From contig JABMCL010000049.1 in NCBI GenBank assembly GCA_018857735.1, forward strand, positions 124,001-188,000: DNA of 64,000 nucleotides. The letters run 5' to 3'. Position 1 is the stretch's first letter. Each line of letters starts with the position of its first letter. Shown piece after piece: positions 47,641 through 58,210 of this stretch. A program made the translations under genes and the position numbers. Under the pieces are notes generated by a model that was not told the DNA's origin, searched no databases, and saw only the letters and a program-made list of their open reading frames with translations. This stretch comes from Alviniconcha marisindica (taxonomy: Eukaryota; Mollusca; Gastropoda; Provannidae).

Positions 47641-48920
47641 GATGTTATGTTATCACAAATTTTGCTGTAACATTCTGTCATGAGATGTCGTATCATCAAC
47701 ACAATTTGCTGTAAGAATCTGTCAAGAAATGTCATCTATGCAACAATCTGTCCAGAGATGTGGTGTTATTTATTTACGCATTTTGCTGCAACAATCTGTC
47801 CAGAGATGTGGTGTTATTTACACATTTTGCTGCAACAATCTGTCCAGAGATGTGGTGTTATTTATTTACGCATTTTGCTGTAACACTCTGTCCAGGGATG
47901 TGGTGTTATTTACACATTTTGCTGCAACAATCTGTCCAGATATGTTGTGTTATTTATTTACGCATTTTGCTGTAACACTCTGTCCAGAGATGTGGTGTTA
48001 TTAACACATTTTGCTGTAACACTCTGTCCAGAGATGTGTTATTTATAAATTTTGCTGCAACACTCTGTCAAGACATGTTATGTTATTTACACATTTTGCT
48101 GTAAGAATCTGTCAAGAAATGTCATCTACACATTTTGCTGTGACACTGTCCAGAGATGTGGTGTTATCTACACATTTTGCTGTAACAATCTGTCCAGACA
48201 TGTTATGTTATTTACACATTTTGCTGTAACAATCTGTCCAGACATGTTATGTCATCTACACATTTTGCTGTAACAATCTGTCCAGACATGTTATGTCATC
48301 TACACATTTTGCTGTAACAATCTGTCCAGACATGTTATGTTATTTACACATTTTGCTGTAAGAATCTGTCCAGACATGTTATGTCATCTACACATTTTGC
48401 TGTAAGAATCTGTCAAGAAATGTCATCTACACATTTTGCTCTGACACTGTCCAGACATGTTATGTTATCTACACATTTTGCTGTAACAATCTGTCTAGAC
48501 ATGTTATGTTATTTACACATTTTGCTGTAAGAATCTGTCAAGACATGTTATTTACACATTTTGTTGTAAGAATCTGTCAAGACATGTTATGTCATCTACA
48601 CATTTTGCTGTAAGAATCTGTCAAGAAATGTCATCTACGCATTTTGCTGTGACACTGTCCAGACATGTTATGTTATCTACACATTTTGCTGTAACAATCT
48701 GTCCAGACATGGTGTTTTATCTGCACATTTTGCTGTAAGAATCTGTCAAGACATGTTATGTTATCTACACATTTTGCTGTAAGAATCTGTCCAGACATGT
48801 TATGTTATCTACACATTTTGCTGTAACAATCTGCCAAGACATTTTATGTTATCTACACATTTTGCTGTAACAATCTGCCAAGACATGATATGTTATCTAC
48901 ACATTCTGCTGTAACAATTG
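47640..48920. repeat. ~41-45-bp minisatellite, ~29 copies, in intron 2
   Basis: 'tacacattttgctgtaacaa' plus 'tctgtccagacatgttatgttatc' repeats, with many one-base variants and deletions, so it is older than the neighbouring 49-bp array. Confidence 0.9.
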
Positions 48921-49139
48921 GGAGGAGCCCGTTTACTAAACATCTGCACTCCATTGCAAGCAAACTGCCTCAGCTACATTGTTACATTGTGTTAGTCAAT
49001 TGTTGAGTTAGCATATGCTGTTATATACTGGATAAATTTATCACCATGAATAATTATAGATAATAGCACCCATCCACCCAATTTGTCAAAACATGCAAGG
49101 CCAGCAACCCTTCACCTAGTGACTACAACCTGCCAACAA

Positions 49140-49870
49140 ACTTTGCTTCAGAGAAAGCCTCCTAAGGAACATCTGGTTGTTACTTACCAGAATATTTCAG
49201 AGAAAGCCTCCTAAGGAACATCTGGTTGTTACTTACCAGAATATTTCCGAGAAAGCCTCCTAAGGAACATCTGGTTGTTACTTACCGGAATATTTCAGAG
49301 AAAGCCTCCTAAGGAACATCTGGTTGTTACTTACCAGAATATTTCAGAGAAAGCCTCCTAAGGAACATCTGGTTGTTACCGTTGAAACCAAGGAAAGGAT
49401 ATTTCAGAGAAAGCCTCCTAAAGAACATCTGGTTGTTATTTACCGGAATATTTCAGAGAAAGCCTCTAAGGAACATCTGGTTGTTACTTACCGGAAGATT
49501 TCAGAGAAAGCCTCCTAAAGAACATCTGGTTGCTATTTACCGGAATATTTCAGAGAAAGCCTCTAAGGAACATCTGGTTGTTATTTACCAGAATACTTCA
49601 GAGAAAGCCTCCTACGGAACACCTGGTTGTTACTTTTTGGAATATTTCAGAGAAAGCCTCCTAAAGAACATCTGGTTGTTATTTACCAGAATACTTCAGA
49701 GAAAGCCTCCTACGGAACACCTGGTTGTTACTTTTTGGAATATTTCAGAGAAAGCCTCCTAAGGAACATCTGGTTGTTATTTACCAGAATACTTCAGAGA
49801 AAGCCTCCTACGGAACACCTGGCTGTTACTTTCTGGAATACTTCAGAGAAAGCTACTGGCTGTTACTTAC
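49140..49870. repeat. 49-bp array copying exon 2's 5' splice site, ~15 units
   Basis: The plus unit 'aatatttcagagaaagcctc' + 'ctaaggaacatctggttgttacttaccag'. On minus it reads ...TATTCTG|GTAAGTAACAACC, close to the real junction ATTCCA|GTAAGTAACAGCC that ends exon 2 at 49871. About five units keep GTAAGT, about five have GTAAAT and others have lost it. The array touches the exon, so exon 2's donor region seeded it. Confidence 0.9.
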
Positions 49871-49949
49871 TGGAATGAACTTCTTGTTCTTCTTTTTCTT
49901 GGCCAGGTTATACATGGAGCTGCTTTGGCTGATGGAGTCTGAGGCTCTC
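49871..49949 (-). CDS. coding exon 2 of unidentified minus-strand gene
   Basis: The acceptor 'ttgttttgatttcag' ends at 49950 and the donor CCA|GTAAGTAA follows 49871. It is 79 nt: one nt to finish the codon split with exon 1 (TG+G = Trp), then 26 codons, R-A-S-D-S-I-S-Q-S-S-S-M-Y-N-L-A then K-K-K-K-N-K-K-F-I-P. It ends in phase 0, matching exon 3. The Lys cluster could be a nuclear-localisation or membrane-contact patch (inference). No domain. Confidence 0.75.
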
Positions 49950-49984
49950 CTGAAATCAAAACAAAGATTTTGTCATTGATGTCA

Positions 49985-50440
49985 AGAACAAAGTGTGAAG
50001 GGTGTATTAACACACATATTTATGCCCCCCCCCCTCCTCAACACACACTCACACACAAATGCATGCTCCCAGCCAAACACAAAAACATGCCCCACCCTCC
50101 ACATACCCACAAATATTTGCCCCAGCTCCACATACACATAAACACATGCCTCCCTCCACACAAATATATGTCTACCTCCTCAACATACACACAAACGCAA
50201 GCCCCCCCCCCAATCAAATAAATCTATTGTTCATCAGTATACAAAACATCTTTTTTTAAATCTTTGACACATGGGCTCAAGAAGCTACATTTAAAATCAA
50301 TCAATCAAATAAATACATAAACCATATCTTTGTCTCACTCACATTCTCTCCCCCTCTCATGCACCCTGGCTTCTTCCATAGACATACCCCCCACACACAC
50401 GTGCAACGTTCAAAACGCGTGCATCTGCACATGCGCACAC
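49985..50440. other. intron 1 low-complexity DNA
   Basis: Decayed 'cacacaaa(c/t)a(c/t)atgcc' repeats leading into the 33-bp array; no exon signals. Confidence 0.5.
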
Positions 50441-50444
50441 ATAC

Positions 50445-50885
50445 ACACAAACATATGCCTCCCCCTCCTCAACGCACACACAAACACATGCCTCCCCTTC
50501 CTCAACGCACACACAAACACATGCCTCCCCCTCCTCAACGCACACACAAACACATGCCTCCCCCTCCTCAACCACACACAAACACATGCCTCCCCCTCCT
50601 CAACGCACACACAAACACATGCCTCCCCCTCCTCAACGCACACACAAACACATGCCTCCCCCTCCTCAACCACACACAAACACATGCCTCCCCCTCCTCA
50701 ACGCACACACAAACACATGCCTCCCCCTCCTCAACGCACACACAAACACATGCCTCCCCCTCCTCAACGCACACACAAACACATGCCTCCCCCTCCTCAA
50801 CGCACACACAAACACATGCCTCCCCCTCCTCAACGCACACACAAACACATGCCTCCCCCTCCTCAACGCACACACAAACACATGC
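50445..50885. repeat. 33-bp minisatellite, ~13 copies
   Basis: 'acacatgcctccccctcctc' + 'aacgcacacacaa' repeats every 33 bp (two units are shorter). As 33 is 11 codons, several frames stay open on both strands. Confidence 0.95.
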
Positions 50886-51395
50886 CCATCTACAGATACA
50901 CACAAAAATATGGCCCCCTCCATATATGCACACACACATGCCCACCTACAAATACCTACAAACATACTCCCTCCACATAAATGTACCCATCTACAGATAC
51001 ACACAAACATATGCCCCCCTCCATATATGCACACACACATGCCCACCTACAAATACCTACAAACATACTCCCTCCACATACATGTACCCATCTACAGATA
51101 CACACAAACATATGCCCCCCTCCATATATGCACACACACATGCCCACCTACAAATACCTACAAACATACTCCCTCCACATACATGTACCCATCTACAGTT
51201 ACACACAAACATATGCTCCCCTCCATATATGCACACACACATGCCCACCTACAAATACCTACAAACATACTCCCTCCACATACATGTACCCATCTACAGA
51301 TACACACAAACATATGCCCCCCTCCATATATGCACACACACATGCCCACCTACAAATATTTGCAAACATACCCCTTTCACATACATGTGCCCATC
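50886..51395. repeat. 101-bp higher-order repeat, 5 copies
   Basis: 'catctacagatacacacaaa' starts at ~50886, 50989, 51090, 51191 and 51292. Each unit contains several diverged 'acaaacatatgcc'-like submotifs related to the adjacent 33-bp array, so it is a higher-order repeat grown from the same substrate. Decayed units and a ~20-nt C run follow to ~51600. Confidence 0.9.
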
Positions 51396-51840
51396 TACAG
51401 ATACACAAAAATATACCACCACCACCCTCAAACTACACAAAGCCCCCATCCACATACAAACATGTGCCTCCCTCAAACTACACACAAAGCCCCCATCCAC
51501 ATACACAAACATATGCTCCTGCTCTACACACACACACAAACATGTGCCCCCTCTACATACAAACATACCCCCCCCCCCCCCCCCCCCCCACATACGCATA
51601 TTACCCCACTCCACATACACACACACAAACATATTCCCCCTTCAACAATGAAACAAACATATGCCACCCCACCCCCACAAACATATGCCCCTGCTTATAA
51701 ACATATGCCACCCCTGTACATATGTTCTCCCCCCAGTGGACATACACACATACATAGGTCATACATGTGTGTGTGTTTGTTATGTTTAAAAGTATGAAAA
51801 GAAAGTGACAATTTAATGCTATTGATTTTTATGGAAAAAG

Positions 51841-51862
51841 GTGTGTGTGTGTGTGTGTGTGT

Positions 51863-51895
<33 letters not shown>
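51841..51895. repeat. (GT)n microsatellite
   Basis: Nearly pure GT dinucleotides with one 'tggt' break. Confidence 0.95.
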
Positions 51896-51896
<1 letters not shown>

Positions 51897-52106
51897 TGTT
51901 TGTGAACAGTTTTTTATCCAATTTCTGATCCTATTTGTTAAAAAAACACTGATGTATGAAAGTTGCAGAAACACAACCAGCAGTGCTACTATCTTGTACC
52001 CATCAATCAGCATTAGGCTGGAATGTGTGGTAAACAGGATCCAATACTTATACCCTTTCTTCACAGTGCTGCACAGTAACACCAGAGAGTCTGGTCTTTC
52101 TGCTTG

Positions 52107-53690
52107 ATGGTGTTTACAGCCCCAAAATGAAAGGTGCCAACTGATTACAGTTTACAGCCCCACAATGAAAGGTGCCAACTGATTACAGTTTACAGCCCCA
52201 CAATGAAAGGTGCCAACTGATTACAGTTTACAGCCCTACAATGAAAGGTGCCAACTGATTACAGTTTACAGCCCCACAATGAAAGGTGCCAACTGATTAC
52301 AGTTTACAGCCCCACAATGAAAGGTGCCAACTGATTACAGTTTACAGCCCCACAATGAAAGGTGCCAACTGATTACAGTTTACAGCCCCACAATGAAAGG
52401 TGCCAACTGATTACAGTTTACAGCCCCACAATGAAAGGTGCCAACTGATTACAGTTTACAGCCCCACAATGAAAGGTGCCAACTGATTACAGTTTACAGC
52501 CCCAAAATGAAAGGTGCCAACTGATTACAGTTTACAGCCCCACAATGAAAGGTGCCAACTGATTACAGTTTACAGCCCCACAATGAAAGGTGCCAACTGA
52601 TTACAGTTTACAGCCCCACAATGAAAGGTGCCAACTGATTACAGTTTACAGCCCCACAATGAAAGGTGCCAACTGATTACAGTTTACAGCCCCACAATGA
52701 AAGGTGCCAACTGATTACAGTTTACAGCCCCACAATGAAAGGTGCCAACTGATTACAGTTTACAGCCCCACAATGAAAGGTGCCAACTGATTACAGTTTA
52801 CAGCCCCACAATGAAAGGTGCCAACTGATTACAGTTTACAGCCCCACAATGAAAGGTGCCAACTGATTACAGTTTACAGCCCCACAATGAAAGGTGCCAA
52901 CTGATTACAGTTTACAGCCCCACAATGAAAGGTGCCAACTGATTACAGTTTACAGCCCCACAATGAAAGGTGCCAATCTGATTACAGTTTACAGCCCCAC
53001 AATGAAAGGTGCCAACTGATTACAGTTTACAGCCCCACAATGAAAGGTGCCAACTGATTACAGTTTACAGCCCCACAATGAAAGGTGCCAACTGATTACA
53101 GTTTACAGCCCCAAATGAAAGGTGCCAACTGATTACAGTTTACAGCCCCACAATGAAAGGTGCCAACTGATTACAGTTTACAGCCCCACAATGAAAGGTG
53201 CCAACTGATTACAGTTTACAGCCCCACAATGAAAGGTGCCAACTGATTACAGTTTACAGCCCCAAATGAAAGGTGCCAACTGATTACAGTTTACAGCCCC
53301 TGAAAGTGGAACAGTTTCAGCCCATAAATCCAACTGATTACAGTTTACAGCCCCACAATGAAAGGTGCCAACTGATTACAGTTTACAGCCCCACAATGAA
53401 AGGTGCCAACTGATTACAGTTTACAGCCCCACAATGAAAGGTGCCAACTGATTACAGTTTACAGCCCCACAATGAAAGGTGCCAACTGATTACAGTTTAC
53501 AGCCCCACAATGAAAGGTGCCAACTGATTACATTTTACAGCCCCCACAATGAAAGGTGCCAACTGATTACAGTTTACAGCCCCCACAATGAAAGGTGCCA
53601 ACTGATTACAGTTTACAGCCCCACAATGAAAGGAGCCAACTGATTAAAGTCTACAGCTGCACAATGAACGGTACCAACTGATTACAGTTC
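52107..53690. repeat. 38-bp minisatellite, ~41 copies, very homogeneous
   Basis: 'tttacagccccacaatgaaa' + 'ggtgccaactgattacag' repeats every 38 bp with only scattered changes. One corrupted unit lies at ~53300-53335, and the right end decays from 53630. The high identity suggests a young or constantly homogenised array. Confidence 0.95.
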
Positions 53691-53694
53691 ATAT

Positions 53695-54100
53695 GTCATC
53701 AGGGAAGATCACAGGTGAACAGTTTCTGTCTCTGGAATATTTGGTACAAAAGTGTGGTACTTTCTCTAACTGGCTGTTAGTGTGCCAAATTCATAATAAA
53801 CAAATGTCACAACTGGTGGCCTACTGCGGCAATATCTGTGTTGAGTTGTTTCATGTAATGAATGTGAGGGTTGACAGTTAGGGTGACACTCAGCCAGCAT
53901 AAATACTTATACATCACCAGCCAACCGTTTCCTGCTTTTCACTGGTAACGGGTGGACTACCATGGCTGCATCCTGAGGAGATCCAACTCAAAACCCAAAG
54001 TACTCCTTGTGCATGACTATGGACAGGGAAATCACACGAAGCCTGCACATGGAATGATTTTCACATTTTCTCTGTTTTCCGGCAACTTGCATCTTGACTT
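53695..54100. other. intron 1 DNA, unassigned
   Basis: A 62-codon plus frame without a domain; no paired splice signals. Confidence 0.35.
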
Positions 54101-54280
54101 CACTTCCTGTGTGAAGCCAGTTTCTGTCATCTCACTTCCTGTGGGAAGCCAGTTTCTGTCATTTCACTTCCTGTGGGAAGCCAGTTTCTGTCACTTCACT
54201 TCCTGTGGGAAGCCAGTTTCTGTCACTTCCTGTGGGAAGCCAGTTTCTGTCACTTCACTTCCTGTGGGATGCCAGATTCT
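54101..54280. repeat. 32-bp repeat, ~6 copies
   Basis: 'cacttcctgtgggaagccag' + 'tttctgtcattt' at 54101, 54133, 54165, 54197 and on; one unit is shortened. Confidence 0.9.
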
Positions 54281-54544
54281 GTCAGGAAGCTGTGACTCTG
54301 ATGGTCCTCACCTGTCTTAAGGCAGCTCTACTGTAGATTTTTCCACTGTTCAATTGTTAAACACCCCAATGCAGGCTAAATGCACTACCGCTCACAATAC
54401 TCCTAAAAATCTCTTCAGCTAAAAGCTAGAAGAGACACTGCCAGAGGAAGAGTTGACAAGTAAGTTCAAGATTTCTGGGGACATCAGTGTTCCATGTAAA
54501 AAAAAAAAAAAAGGGTTCACTAAAGACCAGTCACAAGGACTCAC

Positions 54545-54683
54545 CATGTGGAAGAGATGCCACCAGAGGAAGAGTCAGTCAGCAAATTGTAGGGCTGGGG
54601 TCCTGCGTATCGTACAGAGCTGCGTGATGGGGTGTTCAAGTAACGATTGTCATAGGGAATATCACGCTGTGGAAATCCTGGTT
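54545..54683 (-). CDS. coding exon 1 (first in window) of unidentified minus-strand gene
   Basis: The acceptor 'atatatgttgttccag' ends at 54684 (a second AG six bases on, 'aaccag', gives the same phase). The donor ATG|GTGAGT follows 54545. It has 139 nt: two nt completing a codon, 45 codons, then TG carried to exon 2. The peptide includes P-G-F-P-Q-R-D-I-P-Y-D-N-R-Y-L-N-T-P-S-R, then S-V-R-Y-A-G-P-Q-P-Y-N-L-L-T-D, and ends S-S-S-G-G-I-S-S-T. The Ser/Pro/Tyr-rich, unstructured look suggests a cytoplasmic tail or scaffold region (inference). It needs an upstream exon ending in phase 1, which I could not identify with confidence. Confidence 0.75.
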
Positions 54684-54751
54684 CTGGAACAACATATATA
54701 CCAATTTTGACGTTATACATTCTTTCATTTCAGAGCATGTCACATCACCAT

Positions 54752-54912
<161 letters not shown>

Positions 54913-54914
54913 TG

Positions 54915-55800
54915 CTGAAGGGTTAAGGTACAAACAAAAAAGGTTCACAAGATGTGCACCTGTAACTATGTAACACTTTGATCAAAACCATGCATTTTAG
55001 TAATTTTTGTTGTTGCCGTCCCATCATGCCAATCTCAGGGATACTGTTCTTGTGTCACTCGTCCTGGCACCCCTACCTGCAGCCACATCTAAGACACATT
55101 TCACATCGCAGTCCTGCCGCCAGAGGCCCAAAGGAGCAAACGTCACATGGTGGGTGGGCTGCCACCTGAAGGAGACATCGCACTGCTGCAGTGCCAGATC
55201 TGACTGAACATACGCAGGAAACCACCTACTATGCCCCCTACTGACGACAGTCACAGACTGGGACTGAGTGTGTCCCCGGCATGAGAGCTGACCACCATCA
55301 CACCCGTCATCAATCCCCCCTAGGACTCGCTGACACTCAAAAGGTTAATGACAACTGCCTCAGGCAAGAAAGGCAGCAGGAACACCCAGACTGAAGTCAC
55401 CGCCTGTTGGGGTGCCTTTGTGTCTGTGCAAGTCATAGAAAAGTGTGGCTAGTTGCATCTGTGCATGTATGTATGCATGTATGTGTAGATACACACATGC
55501 CAATGTGTACATGTATGTGTGCATGCCATGAACTCTCTTGCGCGTGTGGGTATGCATGCATGCACGCTATTCTGTTGTTATTAACTTGTTTTTAGCTCTA
55601 ACTGTAATTTGTTTAAACACATTTTTCAATTACATGCCTTATGCTGAATTATCATGCATTCATCTTACGTTACATTGATGGCACATTTCAAAGCAAATTT
55701 CCTTTTACGGGACAATGAACTATTATCTTAATTATCTCTGTGTTAACCAGGCCTGGGAACTGCAGCCTCTGCGGTGTTAGTCAAGCAGTTAGCACAACAC
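54915..55800. other. unassigned DNA
   Basis: A 76-codon minus frame (55254-55024) has no recognised domain. 'cactcaaaaggttaa' at ~55333 resembles a piggyBac-type TTAA end but no partner end was found. Confidence 0.35.
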
Positions 55801-55805
55801 CCTGA

Positions 55806-56140
55806 GAGACCCGTCTGTACGGTGGGTAAAGCTCAGCTCTATGGGCCCGGTGGGAAGGCTGGGCCCGTCTGTACGGTGGGTAAAGCTCAGCTCTATGGGC
55901 CCGGTGGGAAGGCTGGGCCCGTCTGTACGGTGGGTAAAGCTCAGCTCTATGGGCCCGGTGGGAAGGCTGGGCCCGTCTGTACGGTGGGTAAAGCTCAGCT
56001 CTATGGGCCCGGTGGGAAGGCTGGGCCCGTCTGTACGGTGGGTAAAGCTCAGCTCTATGGGCCCAGTGGGAAGGCTGGGCCCGTCTGTACGGTGGGTAAA
56101 GCTCAGCTCTATGGGCCCAGTGGGAAGGCTGGGCCCGTAG
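55806..56140. repeat. 54-bp codon-aligned minisatellite, 6 copies
   Basis: 'cccgtctgtacggtgggtaa' + 'agctcagctctatgggcccggtgggaaggctggg' repeats every 54 bp. As 54 = 18 codons, frames on both strands remain open (plus: V-C-T-V-G-K-A-Q-L-Y-G-P ...). Each unit has two GGGCCC palindromic sites. No start context or splice signals support coding. Confidence 0.95.
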
Positions 56141-56240
56141 CACCGCCAGCTCTGGGTAGGAGCCGGTCAGAGCTGAAAAATCCCACGTGACTAACAGGAT
56201 TACAGCCCATGACTGTAATCACTGCACTATGGGGGCTGCT
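56135..56240 (-). mobile_element. possible tRNA-derived SINE head
   Basis: On minus, 'atagtgcagtgattacag' fits the Pol III A-box pattern at 10 of 11 positions and is followed by tRNA-like text. A B-box is only weakly seen. Tentative. Confidence 0.25.
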
Positions 56241-57830
56241 AACATTTTGATCAAAACCTCTGCTTCATAAAGTCTGCAACTGTAAGTAACGTCTGATCAA
56301 AACCTCTGCTTTATAAGGTCTGTAATTCTAAGTAACATTTTGATCAAAACCCGTTTCATAAGGTTTGTAAGTAACATTTGATCAAAACCTCTGCTTCATA
56401 AGGCCCGTAACTGTAAGTAACATTTGATCAAAACCTCTCCTTCATAAGGCCTGTAACATTTGATCAAAACCTCTGCTCCATAAGGTCTGTGACTGTAAGT
56501 AACATTTGATCAAAACCTCTCCTTCATAAGGCCTGTAACATTTGATCAAAACCTCTGCTCCATAAGGTCTGTGACTGTAAGTAACATTTGATCAAAACCT
56601 CTGCTCCATAAGGCTGTGACTGTAAGTAACATTTGATCAAAACCTCTGCTCCATAAGGTCTGTGACTGTAAGTAACATTTGATCAAAACCTCTGCTCCAT
56701 AAGGTCTGTGACTGTAAGTAACATTTGATCAAAACCTCTGCTTCATAAGGTCTGGAACAGTAAGTAACATTTGATCAAAACCTCTCCTTCATAAGGCCTG
56801 TAACATTTGATCAAAACCTCTGCTTCATAAGGTCTGTAACTGTAAGTAACATTTGATCAAAACCTCTGCCTCATAAGGTCTGTAACAGTAAGTAACATTT
56901 GATCAAAACCTCTGCTCCAAAAGGTCTGTGACTGTAAGTAACATTTGATCAAAACCTCTGCTTCATAAGGTCTGTAACTGTAAGTAACATTTGATCAAAA
57001 CCTCTGCCTCATAAGGTCTGTAACAGTAAGTAACATTTGATCAAAACCTCTGCTTCATAAGGTCTGTGACTGTAAGTAACATTTGATCAAAACCTCTGCT
57101 TCATAAGGTCTGTGACTGTAAGTAACATTTGATCAAAACCTCTGCTTCATAAGGTCTGTGACTGTAAGTAACATTTGATCAAAACCTCTGCTTCATAAGG
57201 CCTGTAACATTTGATCAAAACCTCTGCTTCATAAGGTCTGTAACTGTAAGTAACATTTGATCAAAACCTCTGCTCCATAAGGTCTGTGACCGTAAGTAAC
57301 ATTTGATCAAAACCTCTGCTTCATAAGGTCTGTAACTTAAGTAACATCTGATCAAAATCTGTTTCATTAAGTCTGTAACTGTAAGTAACATTTTGATCAA
57401 AACCTCTGCTTCAAAAGGTCTGTAACTGTAAGTAACATTTCGATCAAAACCTCTGCTTCAAAAGGTCTGTAACTGTAAGTAACATTTTGATCAAAACCTG
57501 TTTCATAAGGTCTGTAACTGTAAGTAATATTTTGATCAAAACCTGTTTCATAAGGTCTGTAACTGTAAGAAACATTTTAATCAAAACCTCTGCCTCATAA
57601 GGTCTGTAACAGTAAGTAACATTTTGATCAAAACCCGTTTCATAAGGTCTGTAACTGTAAGAAACATTTGAATCAAAACCTCTGCCTCATAAGGTCTGAT
57701 CAAAACCTGTTTCATAAGGTCTGTAACAAAACCTCTGCTTCATAAGGTCTGTAACTGTAAGTAACATTTGATCAAAACCTCTGCTTCATAAAGGTCTGTA
57801 ACTGTAACATTTTGATCAAAACCTCTGCTT
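56240..57830. repeat. 46-bp minisatellite, ~35 copies
   Basis: 'taacatttgatcaaaacctc' + 'tgcttcataaggtctgtaactgtaag' repeats every 46 bp, with 33-bp short forms ('...ggcctg|taacatttg'). Units carry CTGTAAGTAAC, a donor-like plus-strand motif. Decay increases at the right end. Confidence 0.95.
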
Positions 57831-57834
57831 GATA

Positions 57835-58068
57835 CAATGTGCATGTGTGCATTTGACGTTCTGGCGGAAACAGGGATTCCAGACAAGGAACAGAGAGGAT
57901 AAGGTGGCACAGTGGGGGAAAGGGGGAAACAAATAAGGAAATGGAATGTGAGAATCTACACAGTATTAAATGCAGTGAAGCTTCTGGATTTGCAAGATCT
58001 GGTCATGTCACAACAAAAATATTTACATCAACATATACCACATGAACACAGTACAATGTCATCATACT

Positions 58069-58130
<62 letters not shown>

Positions 58131-58210
58131 TCAATCCTTCTGTTCCTTTTTTGCCAGACACGTTCTGTTACGGGTGACAGCTTTTCTGATACTGCAGAAA
58201 CACTGCAATG
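57835..58210. other. unassigned DNA with (AC)n
   Basis: (AC)n at ~58071-58124; no gene evidence. Confidence 0.45.

Noticed and set aside
50359..51797. 403-430 codon His/Pro/Thr-rich plus frames
   Set aside because: Pure products of the 33-bp and 101-bp CA-rich repeats.
55333..55347. piggyBac-like terminal sequence
   Set aside because: Only one end ('cactcaaaaggttaa') is seen; no inverted partner was found nearby.
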